Notes: generated by a model not told the origin, from the letters alone. A stretch of DNA of 64,000 bases from RYN-230 sp963713815 (GCA_963713815.1 CAVQNH010000052.1:1-64000), one strand, 5' to 3'. Numbered from the stretch's first letter, positions 18,526 to 28,575 are shown. Program-made: numbers and translations.

Positions 18526-18777
18526 ATGCCAACTGACAACGCCCATGCGGCTGACGACGCACGCAAGCTCCGGGCCAGGTTCCCCCGGTGGGGCATTCTG
18601 TTTGATCCGCTGGAAAGCGTGTGGATCGCGGTCCGCGGCAAGCGAACGATTATCGCGGCCAGCAGCCCTGAGAAGCTGACCGAGCAGGTAGAGGCAACGG
18701 CCCGGGGCGAGGTCGGCCCGGATGAGGGCGACAGGACCCAGACCTGGCGTGCCCTCCGCAAGCACGGCCGGGGCTAG
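18526..18777 (+). CDS. Small conserved hypothetical protein
   Basis: 83 residues, starting ATG 18526. The centre reads FPRWGILFDPLESVWIAVRG, then TIIAASSPEKLTEQVEA. Short proteins with this pattern (aromatic-rich strand pair, then a helix) are common next to regulators in actinobacteria, but I know no function. It has no membrane segment and no signal peptide. It stands alone, with 167 bases before it and 214 after, and nothing recognisable in either gap. Confidence 0.6.
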   Translation: MPTDNAHAADDARKLRARFPRWGILFDPLESVWIAVRGKRTIIAASSPEKLTEQVEATARGEVGPDEGDRTQTWRALRKHGRG

Positions 18778-18991
18778 CGGCTGCGGCAAATATGCCTTTT
18801 GCCCGCAAGTGAGCCAGTGGCTGGCTAGACTTGGCGCGCTTGAGAGGAAGCTAAGAAAGCGGACTGGCCTCAGTCGCATGTGCGCCGATGGCGGCGCATC
18901 AGGGGGAGGCGGGATTGCTACGTGAGCCGCTCACTCCCGCGGCGATGATGACCGGCGAGCAGCGGCCGAGTCTCCCTTTCGGCGGCTTATC

Positions 18992-21754
18992 GTGGTTACA
19001 CACTCTGCCCCTCCGGGACGGCTCGGGCTGGAACCAGCCGGTCAGCGTCTCCTGCTGGCCGTGGCTCGGCCGCCCTACGTAGCAACGGCGTTTCTAGCGA
19101 ATCTGGAACGCTGTGCCCGATCCGCGGCTGGGCGCGCGGCGGCCCTCTTCGCGGTGATCGCCGCGGCGTACGTGGTGGGCGCGGAGTTGGCGTGGCACCA
19201 CTTCAGCTCAGGCCTGGCGTTCGGTTATCCCCCGTCGGGTGTCGATGTGGCGGCCCTGCTGCTGATAGCGCGGCGGCGCTGGCCTGTGGTGATCGCCGCG
19301 ATCGTGGTCAGCGAGGTCGGTGTCGACCTGCAGCATCACCTGACGCTTGCGGTGGCGCTGGCATCGGCGCTGGCCAACGTGGTGGAACCGGTGACCGGCG
19401 CGTCGTTCGTCCGCTGGTTCTGCGGAGGACGGCGGCCGGATCTAGGGACCCGCCGCGGTCTGGGCTGGTTCGTATTGGGCGCCGCGGTCCTCGGGCCGCT
19501 CGCAGGCGGGCTTATCGGGGCCACCGTGAGCTGGGCGACCAAGGGCGGCTGGTGGCCGGGGCTGGTCCTGCAATGGTGGGCCGGGGACGGAATCGCGGTG
19601 CTGGTGATCGGCGGTCCGTTGCTGCTGTGGGCGCAGCGGCGGGCACTCGTGTCCTCGCGGTGGCTCGAACTGGTGCTCGTTGTCCTGCTCACGGCTGGGC
19701 TTTCGGTCGTGGCGTTCCGCTTCGGCGAACCGTCCAGCCTGCTGTTCTTGCCGATCCTGGCGTGGGCGGCGTTCCGGCTACGTGACCTGGGCGTGGTTCT
19801 TACTGGAGCCGCGTTTGCGGCGGTGGCCAACTACATGACGGCGGCCGGGTACGGCGAGTTCGCTGAGCCAGGGCTGTCACCCGCGGCTTCGGTGGCCGTC
19901 ACGCAGGCCTATATCGCCCTGGTCGTCCTGGTCGGCTGGGTGCTAGCCCAGGAAGTCGCTGGCCGGACGTCTGCGGTGCAGGACCGGGACAGCGCTCGGC
20001 TGGAGCGAGCGATGGCCGAGGCCCGGCGGGAGGCCGCCGAGTTGGGTGCGGTGCTTGCTGATGCCGCTACTGTCAACTCCGTCGGTGACCAGGTGTCTGC
20101 CGCGGTCAGCGCCCGGCTGGACGCTGCACATGTGGTGATCAGCATGCTGGCAGCCGACGGATGTCGGTTCGAGCCTCTCGCGGGTGGCGATGCTGCCGCG
20201 CAGGCGGCGGTCAGGTCAGCGGAGTGGACGGTTGATTCCGACGCCCCGGGGCCGCGCGCGGTCCGGGACCGCACTCCCGTGTATGCGGCCGACCTTAAGG
20301 CACCTGACACGGGGGCCGGGTCCGTGGCCGCGCTTCCGTTGCTCACCGAGGTCGGTGCCCTTGGCTATCTCGCCGTATGGCGGGCCGGGCCGGATGAGGC
20401 GACCCCCGTGGAACGCGAGTATCTGCGGAGCGTGGCCGAGACGACGAGCCGTGCCCTGGAGCGGGCCCGGCTCCGGGAGGCAGAGCGGCGCGAGCACGCG
20501 CGGGTCGAGGCACTTGCCGACCTCACCAGGCTGCTCGCCGCGGCGCTGACCCCCGAGACGGTCGGCCAGGTGGTGGCCGATCGCGTCCGCGCGGCCGTCG
20601 GCGGCGCCGACGCGCTATGCCTGGGTGTCATCAGTCAGGACGGTCGGCGGCTGGCATGGATCACCACGGTCGGCTACGCGGAGGAGCTCTGCGAGAAGTT
20701 CTCGGACCTGCCGATGGACGTCCCCACGGCCGCGACCGATGCCGCCCGGTCAGGCCTGCCCGTGATCATCCGGACGCCCGCAGAATATGAACAGCGCTAT
20801 CCGGGCCCGGATAGCCCGGCGGTCGTCGCGCACGGATCGAGCTGGCTGGCATGGCCACTGTGTGTGGGCGGGGCACCTGTTGGCGCGATCGGCCTGATGT
20901 GGAAGCATCCTCAGCAGTTCGAGCCGGGGCAGCTCACCTTCGTCGCTGCCGTCGCCGACCTCATCGCACAGGCTCAGGTCCGCGCCCGCGTCTACGCCGA
21001 TGAGCACGCGCTCGCCGCGGTCCTGCAGCGCGCGGTCATGCCCACGACGGCCGCGGTGATTCCCGGCCTGGAGATCGGAGCCAGCTACCGCCCGTCTGGA
21101 GCGACCCAGCAGGTCGGCGGGGACTGGTACGACGCGATGGCCCTGCCCGGCAAGCGCGCTTACCTGGCTGTCGGTGACGTAGTCGGACACGGCATGACCG
21201 CCGCCGAGGACATGACACAGCTGCGCAACGCCGGGCGCACCCTGGCTATCGTCGGCCACCAGCCCGCCAGCATCCTTGAAGAACTGTCACGGGTCACCGA
21301 CTGGGCGACCAGCGGGAAGTTCGCCACTGCGGCGGCCGCGATCGTCGAACCCGACGTGTCCCAGGTCACCTACGCCACCGCGGGCCACCCGCCGATCCTG
21401 ATTCGGCGCGCCAAGACCGGGACCGTGGAGATCCCGCCGTCCGCTGAAGGGCCCGCCCTGTGCCTCCCCAGCGACCGGGACTGTCCGCAGTACACCCAGG
21501 GCCAGACGGGTTTCGATGTCGGCGACATCATGCTCATGTACACCGACGGGCTGATTGAGCGGCGCGGAGAGGATCTCACCGAAGGCATAGCCCGTGTCGC
21601 CGAACGATTGCAGGCGTGGCAGCCCGGCGCGCCGCTGGGCAGCCTGTGCGACGAGTTGATCGCGTCCCTCGGCGGAGAACCCCAGTTCGATGACATCTGC
21701 GTGCTAGCTGTCTCCCCGCTCGGACCGGACAGGGCACAGGAAGAAGTGTTCTGA
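18992..21754 (+). CDS. MASE1-GAF-GAF-SpoIIE sensor phosphatase
   Basis: 920 residues. Residues ~45-330 form a MASE1 membrane sensor of about eight helices with the signature GYPPSGVDVAALLL. A coiled-coil linker (~335-360) leads to two GAF domains (~360-500 and ~515-670). A PP2C-type SpoIIE phosphatase fills ~690-910. Metal-binding residues are seen in QVGGDWYDAM, VGDVVGHGMTAAE, MYTDGLIERRGEDL and DDICVLAV. From the family, it dephosphorylates an anti-sigma-factor antagonist in response to a membrane or redox signal. No anti-sigma or antagonist gene is adjacent. The first ~40 residues from GTG 18992 are Pro/Leu-rich and the true start may be later. Confidence 0.88.
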   Translation: MVTHSAPPGRLGLEPAGQRLLLAVARPPYVATAFLANLERCARSAAGRAAALFAVIAAAYVVGAELAWHHFSSGLAFGYPPSGVDVAALLLIARRRWPVVIAAIVVSEVGVDLQHHLTLAVALASALANVVEPVTGASFVRWFCGGRRPDLGTRRGLGWFVLGAAVLGPLAGGLIGATVSWATKGGWWPGLVLQWWAGDGIAVLVIGGPLLLWAQRRALVSSRWLELVLVVLLTAGLSVVAFRFGEPSSLLFLPILAWAAFRLRDLGVVLTGAAFAAVANYMTAAGYGEFAEPGLSPAASVAVTQAYIALVVLVGWVLAQEVAGRTSAVQDRDSARLERAMAEARREAAELGAVLADAATVNSVGDQVSAAVSARLDAAHVVISMLAADGCRFEPLAGGDAAAQAAVRSAEWTVDSDAPGPRAVRDRTPVYAADLKAPDTGAGSVAALPLLTEVGALGYLAVWRAGPDEATPVEREYLRSVAETTSRALERARLREAERREHARVEALADLTRLLAAALTPETVGQVVADRVRAAVGGADALCLGVISQDGRRLAWITTVGYAEELCEKFSDLPMDVPTAATDAARSGLPVIIRTPAEYEQRYPGPDSPAVVAHGSSWLAWPLCVGGAPVGAIGLMWKHPQQFEPGQLTFVAAVADLIAQAQVRARVYADEHALAAVLQRAVMPTTAAVIPGLEIGASYRPSGATQQVGGDWYDAMALPGKRAYLAVGDVVGHGMTAAEDMTQLRNAGRTLAIVGHQPASILEELSRVTDWATSGKFATAAAAIVEPDVSQVTYATAGHPPILIRRAKTGTVEIPPSAEGPALCLPSDRDCPQYTQGQTGFDVGDIMLMYTDGLIERRGEDLTEGIARVAERLQAWQPGAPLGSLCDELIASLGGEPQFDDICVLAVSPLGPDRAQEEVF

Positions 21755-21915
21755 GCCGCACTCCGGGCAGCGGTCACCGGATGGCTCTTCGGGAGCCTGC
21801 AGAAAGTCCTGGAAAGAAATCCGGGAGGCGGTGTCGGATCGGGGCGGAGGTGTTCGTAGCAGGTGTGAGCGGCCGCCCACGAGGAGCGCCCCCGGACCAC
21901 AGGAGATGATCCACG

Positions 21916-22239
21916 ATGCAGTACCTGGTTTCCGTGATCCACGACTCGAACGAGCTCGCCCCCCCAGAGGAGATGGCGGCCATCGACGTGTTCAACGATC
22001 GCCTTATAGCGGAGGGTCACTGGGTCTTCGCGGGCGGCCTTGGATCGACCAGCTCGGCCACGGTCATCGACAACCGGGGTGGAGAGGCGATGATCACTGA
22101 CGGGCCCTTCCTGGAGTCGAAGGAGTACATCGTCGGTTTCTGGATCATGGAAGCCGCCGACCTCGACGTGGCGCTCAAGCTCGCCACCGAGGCGTCAAGG
22201 GCCTGCAACCGGAAGGTCGAGGTGCGGCCGTTCCTGTGA
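21916..22239 (+). CDS. YCII-related DGPF-domain protein (partner of ECF42)
   Basis: 107 residues starting ATG 21916 behind ACAGGAG. The DGPF signature is present (ITDGPFLESKEYIVGF), as are the ferredoxin-like YCII core and the closing VEVRPFL. Such proteins are the usual genomic partner of ECF42 sigma factors, and here the stop codon overlaps the GTG start of the sigma gene. The biochemical role of the DGPF protein is not established; a sensory or catalytic link to the sigma factor is proposed in the literature on ECF42. Confidence 0.9.
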   Translation: MQYLVSVIHDSNELAPPEEMAAIDVFNDRLIAEGHWVFAGGLGSTSSATVIDNRGGEAMITDGPFLESKEYIVGFWIMEAADLDVALKLATEASRACNRKVEVRPFL

Positions 22240-23468
22240 GCGTGATCGCCGTCCGGGAAGCGGTCACCCGCGCTCACCACGAGGAGTGGGCGCGGGTGGT
22301 CGCCTCCCTGACCAGGCGTTTCGGTGACCTCGACATCGCCGAGGAGGCGGCGGCCGAAGCGTTCGCGACCGCCGTCGAGCGGTGGCCGGCCGACGGCGTA
22401 CCCCCCAGTCCCGGCGCCTGGCTGACCACCACCGCCAACCGCAAGGCCATCGACCGGATCCGGCGCGAGAACAAGCGCGACGACAAGCAGAAGGAGGCTC
22501 AGATGGTGTACGACGGCGACCCGCCCGAGCCTCTCGGCGCCATCGAGGACGACCGGCTCCGGCTGATCTTCACCTGCTGTCACCCGGCGCTCGCGATGGA
22601 GACCCGCGTGGCGCTGACGCTGCGCATGGTCGGCGGTCTGACCATGCCCGAGATCGCCCGGGCCTTCCTGGTGCGGGAGACCACCGTGGGGCAGCGGATC
22701 ACCCGCGCGAAGGCCAAGATCAAGGCGGCTCGCATCCCTTACCGGGTGCCGTCCGCGGAGGATCTCCCGGGACGCGTCTCCGGCGTACTCGCCGTCCTGT
22801 TCCTCGTCTTCAACGAGGGCTACCTCGCGACCGGCCCCGACACCGATCCCGTACGCCACGACCTGACCGCCGAGGCGATCCGGCTCACTCGCCTGATCCG
22901 TGCCCTCATGCCGGAGGACGGTGAGGTGGCCGGGCTGCTGGCGCTGATGCTCCTTATTGAGGCCCGCCGCACCGCCCGGGTTTCGGCGAGCGGCGAACTG
23001 GTCGCCCTCGACGAGCAGGACCGCGGGGCCTGGGACGCGGCGCTGGTCGCCGAGGGTCACCGGCTGGTGCGCGAGCGCCTGGCCGCCGGGGTGGCTCCAG
23101 GTCGCTACCAGATCCTCGCCGCGATCAACGCCGTGCACACCTCCGCCCGCGACGTACGCGACACCGACTGGTCGCAGGTCGTCGCCCTCTACGACCAGCT
23201 CGTCCGCCTCGACCCCTCGCCGATCATCGTCCTCAACCGGGCCATCGCGGTCGCCGAGCTTGACGGCCCGGAGGTGGCACTGGCGGCCGTCGACCGCCTT
23301 GAGGACAAGCTGGCCGGCTATCACGCCTACCATGCGACCCGCGCCGACCTGCTGCGCCGGCTGGGCTGCAGTCAGAAGTCGCGCGCGGCGTACGACAAAG
23401 CCATCGAGCTGGCGGGCAACACCGCCGAGACCGCGTCCCTGACCCGCCGCCGCGACCAGCTGGGATAG
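22236..23468 (+). CDS. ECF42-type RNA polymerase sigma factor
   Basis: 410 residues. Region 2 (residues ~15-85) includes DIAEEAAAEAFATAVERWP and NRKAIDRIRREN. Region 4 (~125-175) includes LRMVGGLTMPEIARAFLV and TTVGQRITRAKAKI. The long C-terminal extension (~185-405) contains GYLATGPDTDPVR and the helical repeat part LDPSPIIVLNRAIAVAEL, the hallmark of ECF42, which replaces a separate anti-sigma factor. The start GTG 22236 overlaps the DGPF gene by four bases, so the two are translationally coupled. Confidence 0.92.
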   Translation: MSVIAVREAVTRAHHEEWARVVASLTRRFGDLDIAEEAAAEAFATAVERWPADGVPPSPGAWLTTTANRKAIDRIRRENKRDDKQKEAQMVYDGDPPEPLGAIEDDRLRLIFTCCHPALAMETRVALTLRMVGGLTMPEIARAFLVRETTVGQRITRAKAKIKAARIPYRVPSAEDLPGRVSGVLAVLFLVFNEGYLATGPDTDPVRHDLTAEAIRLTRLIRALMPEDGEVAGLLALMLLIEARRTARVSASGELVALDEQDRGAWDAALVAEGHRLVRERLAAGVAPGRYQILAAINAVHTSARDVRDTDWSQVVALYDQLVRLDPSPIIVLNRAIAVAELDGPEVALAAVDRLEDKLAGYHAYHATRADLLRRLGCSQKSRAAYDKAIELAGNTAETASLTRRRDQLG

Positions 23469-23791
23469 TGCCCGCCGGAACCCCGTGCCTCAGCCGGGCC
23501 CGCCGTGATGTACATGTCGCCTCCGATGTTGCAGGAGCGCGCGCCGTGTCCTCAGTGCCGTGGTCGGGGAGGGATGCCGATGGCGGGGAGGGCGGCCTAG
23601 GTCCAGTCGTCTGGCCGGGATGGGCTCGCCGGGCCGGATGCCCGCCGTCCACGATGGTGACCACCAGCGCTTGAGCAGCGCGAGTAGTCGCCTTTCGAAG
23701 TGACCATTTGCACCGTTCTGCAGTAGGCAACCGAGTTGACCCAGATACTTATAGGAAACCTTGTGGTTCCATTTTTACGGGGAGATGATCC
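23469..23791. other. Intergenic region upstream of the secreted propeller gene
   Basis: No convincing gene in these 323 bases: a short open frame at 23468-23674 has no recognisable features. The last 70 bases are AT-rich (TTATAGG, TTTTTACGGGG) and hold the promoter and the GGGGAG ribosome site of the gene at 23792. Confidence 0.4.
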
Positions 23792-25474
23792 ATGCGCTTC
23801 AAGCTCTCGCTGTGCGTTGCGTCCGGAGTGCTGGCCTGTACCGCAAGCCTAGGTGTCGTCTTAGCGCCTGTGGCCCAGGCCGCCAGCGCGGTGGCGCTGC
23901 CGATCACGCAGTACTCGCACATGTTGGTCGATCCAGGCCACCAGCACCTGTTCTTCACCAGCGGCTCTGGGTCCAGCAGCATCCTCGTGACGGACTACTC
24001 AGGGCAGACGGTGGCCATTATCCCCAACGAGCCCGATGCCACTGGCCTGGCACTGTCCAGCGATGGCAGCACTGTCTACGCCGCACTCCCAGGCGCTAAC
24101 GCCATCTCCGCCATCAGCACCAGCACTCTTACCGAGACGGCTCGCTACTTGACCGGCGCTGGCACCGGGCCCACATATGTCGCCTACACGAGCGGGATGA
24201 TCTGGTTCGGTTACAACGGCAGCTCCGCCGGCGACGGGCAGATTGGCTCGATCAACCCCAGCACCAGCCCAGCCACCGTCACCCTGGACGCTTCCCCCGG
24301 AGACTACTGGTACGCCGCTCCCATGCTGACCGCGAGCGCAGGCGGGGCGCTGGTCGCCGGGGAGACCGGCGAGAGTCCGCCCGAGTTTGCCAGTTTCGAC
24401 GTGTCCTCGGGCACCGCGACCGTGCTCGCGCCGCAGGAGCGGTTGGAAAACGATGCCAACCTGCAATCCTTCCAGATCACCCCAGATGGCCAGGACGTGG
24501 TGATCGCCAGCGGCTACCCCTACTACCACCAGATCTACCAGGTCGCCGACCTCGCGGCAGTCGGCAGCTATCCCACCACCAACTACCCGAACTCCGTCTC
24601 CATCTCCCACGACGGCTATGTCGCCGCCGGAACATTCGGCGGCGCTAACGCGATCTTCATGTTCGCCCCAGGCGGAAGTACTCCGGTGAACACCTACGAC
24701 TTCGGCTCGAACTGGCTAGCCACTGACGGGGCTGCGCTCACGCCGGACGGGACCGAGCTTTTCGCAGTGACGTTGGCAGGGGGTCCAACTGGAGCTCCCA
24801 CTCTGAACATCATCCCGAACCCCGAACAACCCGCGTCCCACTCCACCAGCACGGAGGTGACCTGCTCGCCCAGTACGGCCGTGATCGGCCAGGCCACGTC
24901 CTGTACGGCCACCGTTACTGACCCCGCGACGAGCGGTTCTACTACACCGACAGGGACTGTCACCTTTACTTCGGACACAAGCGACGGGATCTTGTCCGGC
25001 GGTGGTTCCTGCACCCTCTCGCCGACGAGCACCAGCGGGCAGGCCTCATGCTCGGTCAGCTACACGCCGGGACAAGTGGGCTCTGGTACCCACACGATAA
25101 CTGCCAGCTACGGCGGTGACGGCAGCCATGTCGCCAGCAGCGGCCAGGTCACCGTCTCCGTCACGTTGCGCGCCACAGCCACGGCTTTGAGTTGTTCGAA
25201 GGTGCTGCCGGTTCGCTACAAGTGCACGGTCACGGCCAGCGACACCTCGCCGGGGACGGCTACGACGCCGACCGGTGTGGTCAGCCTTACCAGCAGCGGC
25301 CACGGCGTCTTCAGTGCGACCCACTGCACCCTGTCCGGCAGTGGTACATCGGCGACTTGCGGCGTGTACTACACCAAGCCGGCGGGTGCCCCCTTTGGTG
25401 GTCAGACCATCACCGCCAGCTACGGCGGGGACAATGTCCATCAGAACAGTTCCGGGAGCACAACGCTGTCATAG
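23792..25474 (+). CDS. Secreted beta-propeller protein with two Ig-like domains
   Basis: 560 residues with a clear signal peptide (residues 1-31, cleavage near VAQAASA). Residues ~40-340 contain YVTN/Lact_bio-like propeller blades, for example ATGLALSSDGSTVYAALPG and DGAALTPDGTELFAVTLAG. Two Ig-like repeats follow (~350-455 and ~458-560), each ending in the motif HTITASYGGDGSHVASS or QTITASYGGDNVHQNSS, with paired cysteines. Such proteins bind surfaces or polymers outside the cell. There is no LPXTG sorting signal or C-terminal membrane helix, so release to the medium is likely. Lower GC than its neighbours and isolation between a sigma gene and a tRNA fit an accessory gene. Confidence 0.75.
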   Translation: MRFKLSLCVASGVLACTASLGVVLAPVAQAASAVALPITQYSHMLVDPGHQHLFFTSGSGSSSILVTDYSGQTVAIIPNEPDATGLALSSDGSTVYAALPGANAISAISTSTLTETARYLTGAGTGPTYVAYTSGMIWFGYNGSSAGDGQIGSINPSTSPATVTLDASPGDYWYAAPMLTASAGGALVAGETGESPPEFASFDVSSGTATVLAPQERLENDANLQSFQITPDGQDVVIASGYPYYHQIYQVADLAAVGSYPTTNYPNSVSISHDGYVAAGTFGGANAIFMFAPGGSTPVNTYDFGSNWLATDGAALTPDGTELFAVTLAGGPTGAPTLNIIPNPEQPASHSTSTEVTCSPSTAVIGQATSCTATVTDPATSGSTTPTGTVTFTSDTSDGILSGGGSCTLSPTSTSGQASCSVSYTPGQVGSGTHTITASYGGDGSHVASSGQVTVSVTLRATATALSCSKVLPVRYKCTVTASDTSPGTATTPTGVVSLTSSGHGVFSATHCTLSGSGTSATCGVYYTKPAGAPFGGQTITASYGGDNVHQNSSGSTTLS

Positions 25475-25540
25475 CAGGACAGCCAGCACTCACCTGGCAA
25501 TGCCGCGGCTAGTCGCCGGCAATCTGGTCACTGGCACCAG

Positions 25541-25596
25541 ACTGTGACGTCCCTGCCCGAGCCGCTCTGCACACGCCGCGCGGGCAGGGACACAGT
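25541..25596 (+). terminator. Terminator hairpin after the propeller gene
   Basis: Core arms GTCCCTGCCCG (25549-25559) and CGGGCAGGGAC (25581-25591), with an outer ACTGTG/CACAGT pair. It lies 66 bases after the stop codon. The rest of 25475-25845 holds no recognisable gene or repeat. Confidence 0.7.
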
Positions 25597-25845
25597 CAAC
25601 TGATCGGTCTTCGGATGTGCGGGCAACTGGCGCCTACATCACCGACCTCGGCTAAGGCGCCTAGGGAGCTGAGGAAGGTGGGCTGATGGGAGGATGGCCG
25701 CTGCGAGCACCGCTCCAGTGCAACAGACTCGACCGCGTGCAAGCACCGTCCGGGCCGCGCAACTGAGACTAAGAACTGAAACTGAGCCAGCTCGGGCCAT
25801 CCGCCCGGCAGCCGTCACCACCCGCACTTCCGCAGCTCACGATGG

Positions 25846-25930
25846 CGGAGGATAGGAGATTCGAACTCCTGAGGGGTTGCCCCCAACACGCTTTCCAAGC
25901 GTGCGCCCTAGGCCACTAGGCGAATCCTCC
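25846..25930 (-). tRNA. tRNA-Ser (anticodon GGA)
   Basis: On the minus strand the acceptor arms are GGAGGAT and ATCCTCC with discriminator G. The anticodon loop TTGGAAA gives GGA. The variable arm is long (GTTGGGGGCAACCCC-like) and the T-loop reads GAGTTCGAATCTC. The long variable arm confirms serine. Confidence 0.95.
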
Positions 25931-26176
25931 GCGGGCAAGCTTACCGGGGTCAGGGACCGGCCGGACGCGGCATGAGGGACGAGTTCGCCGGACCAGGCAG
26001 TCGCGGTCGCGCCCGCCGGTCCGGGCCGGGAGCCCGGGCCGGCGGTTCCTGGCCGCAGCCGGGCCAGCCGGCCCAGCCGGGCCGAGGGGCCGCCCCGGGG
26101 CCCAGGGCCGGCGCCGCCGGCCTGGGCCACCGGGATGCGGCGCGACCTGTCCCCACCCGTGGCTAGACTGGTCCGC

Positions 26177-26264
26177 GACCCCCCGCACGGCGCTTATCCC
26201 GCCAACTCCCCCAGGGCCGGAAGGCAGCAAGGGTACGCGGGCTCTGGCGGGTGTGCGGGGGGTC
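26177..26264 (+). ncRNA. ffs: Signal recognition particle RNA (small bacterial type)
   Basis: Terminal arms GACCCCCCGCAC (26177-26188) and GTGCGGGGGGTC (26253-26264) pair perfectly. The apical part carries the conserved SRP domain IV sequence with AGGGCCGGAAGGCAGCAAGG, including the GGAA tetraloop. Length is ~88 nt. It lies directly upstream of dnaX, the common actinobacterial arrangement. Confidence 0.95.
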
Positions 26265-26290
26265 CTTACCGGCACCGCGAGGGTGAGGTC

Positions 26291-28559
26291 ATGACAGGCG
26301 ACGTGCCCAGCACCGTTCCTGTGGACCCGGACCGGCCCGGTGGCCCCCCGCCGCGCCTGGCGCTGTACCGCCGCTACCGGCCGGCGACGTTCGCCGAGGT
26401 CAAAGGCCAGGACCACGTCACAGAGCCGCTCCGGCAGGCACTCCGCACGGGGCGGGTGAATCATGCCTACCTGTTCAGCGGGCCGCGCGGCTGCGGCAAG
26501 ACGACCAGCGCGCGCATCCTGGCCCGCTCACTGAACTGCGCGGAAGGACCGACCCCGGACCCGTGCGGCAAATGCGAGTCGTGCCTGGCCCTCGCTCCCG
26601 ACGGCCCCGGCAGCCTCGACGTGATCGAGATCGACGCGGCCTCGCACGGCGGCGTGGATGACGCCCGGGACCTGCGCGAGCGGGCCTTCTACTCGCCCGT
26701 GTCCGGCCGCTACAAGATCTACATCATCGACGAAGCGCACATGGTGACCCGGGAGGGGTTCAACGCACTCCTCAAGCTCGTCGAGGAACCCCCGCCCCAC
26801 CTGAAGTTCGTGTTCGCGACCACCGAGCCGGAAAAGGTCATCGCCACCATCCGGTCGCGCACCCATCACTACCCGTTCCGCCTGGTGCCGCCCGCCATCC
26901 TGCGGGAACTGCTGGAGGAGATCCTCAGCGCCGAGCAGATCGGCTACGAGCCCGCGGTGCTGCCGCTGGTGGTCCGCGCGGGGGCCGGCTCGGCCCGTGA
27001 CTCCCTCTCGGTCCTGGACCAGCTGCTGGCCGGGGCCGGTGCAGAGGGGCTGCGCTACGACCGGACGGTCGCCCTCCTCGGCTACACCGACGAGAACCTC
27101 CTGGACGAGGTGGCGGACGCGTTCGCCAGCGAGGACGGCGCCGCCGTGTTCCGCGCCGTGAACCGGGTGATGGAAGGCGGCCATGACCCCCGCCGGTTCG
27201 CGGCTGACCTGCTCGACCGCTTCCGCGACCTGATCGTGCTGGCCGCCGTGCCGGGCGCGGGCCAGACCGGGCTGCTCGACATGCCCGCGGACCGGCTCGA
27301 CCGGATGACCGAGCAGGCGTCCCGGTTCGGCCAGGCTGAGCTGACCCGGGCCGCGGAAATCATCAGCGAGGGGCTGATCCAGATGCGCGGGGCGACCTCG
27401 CCCCGGCTGCTGCTGGAGCTGGCGTGCGCCCAGATCCTGCTGCCCGCCGCGTCGGCCGGTGACAAGGCCCTCCTGGTGCGGCTGGAACGGCTGGAGCGCA
27501 GGCTCGAGAGCGGGCAGGCCGGGGCATCCGGTCCCGTGGCTGGGAGTGGCCCCGTGCCCGCGGCCTCAGGCTCCGCGGGCCCGATGCCGGCCGCCTCGGC
27601 ACCGGTAAGCCCGGCCGCCGTCTGCGTCCCCGGCCCCGGGAGCGGCCGCACCTTCGGCGGCTAGATCGCGCCCGGCGGCCTCCCCAGACCCGGCGGCCCC
27701 CTCAGACACGGTGGCCTCCCCGGCACGACGGCGGCCAGTCCCACCCCGGCAGTCTCATCGGACCCGTCTGCCCCTCCGGCAGGAGCCGCCTCTCCGGCCC
27801 CGCCGGCTGCCGCCACGCCGGACGATGCGCCTGCCCCGCCCCGGCCCGGGCGGTCACCGTCCTCCCGGGCGGAAGCGTCCGCTGCCCCCGGGACGGCGTC
27901 CTCTGCTTCCGCGCCCGCCGCGCCCTCCCCGAATGGCGCGCCCGCCTCATCGTCGGCGGCCACCCCGCGGCGACCCCTCGCCCGCGGCGGCTCCCCCGGC
28001 TGCGCCCGGCGGCCACCCGGCCCCTGGCGCGTCCTCCGAGGTCGATGCCCTCCGGCAGCGCTGGCCCGAGATCCTCGAAGCGGTCAAGGGCAAGCGCCGG
28101 GTGGCCTGGATGCTGCTCAGCAACGCCACCGTGCACTCGGTCGAGGACGGCGTGCTGACCATGCTGTTCCCCCGCGAGGGCGACGCCAAGGGGTTCGCGA
28201 CCAGCGGCGCCGACCGCGACCTGACCAGCGTGCTGACCTCGGTCACGGGCCTGACCCTGCGGATCAAGGCGATGTCCGCGGCGCAGCTGGCCAGCACCCC
28301 CGGCGCCCCGCGCAGCCCCCACGGCGGCCCGGACGACCTGAGCGCCAAGGCCCCCGCGGCGGTGCAGATGCCGTCCGCGCCCCCTGGTGATCCCCCGCCG
28401 CATGAGCCCCCGCCGCCGCAGTCCCCGCCGGAGACGCTGTCGGCTGAGGCGCAGTACGACAGCGCGCCCGCGCAGCCGGTCGCCGCGGACCTGACCGGCA
28501 TGGACCTCATCAAGCGGGAACTCGGCGGCCGCGTCATCGCCGAGATCGACGAACCCTAG
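26291..28559 (+). CDS. dnaX: DNA polymerase III subunit gamma/tau, frame broken in the linker
   Basis: The clamp-loader ATPase starts ATG 26291 and reads ALYRRYRPATFAEVKGQDHV. Walker A is GPRGCGKTTSARIL, the zinc cysteines are in CAEGPTPDPCGKCESC, and Walker B/DEAH-like is IYIIDEAHMVTREG. Domain III ends near residue 400. The first frame stops at 27664. The Pro/Ala-rich linker then alternates between frames (sensible composition in a second frame at ~27640-27725, the first again at ~27728-27965, the second to the end). The tau C-terminal domain (LRQRWPEILEAVKGKRRVAW, then TGMDLIKRELGGRVI) ends at 28559. Three shifts in a low-complexity linker argue for sequence errors rather than one programmed frameshift. 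Confidence 0.92.
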
Positions 28560-28575
28560 GCGCGCACTCCCGGTT

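Noticed and set aside
26291..28559. Programmed frameshift in dnaX as a firm call
   Set aside because: Three frame changes in the linker and no slippery run or pseudoknot; other genes here carry similar indels.
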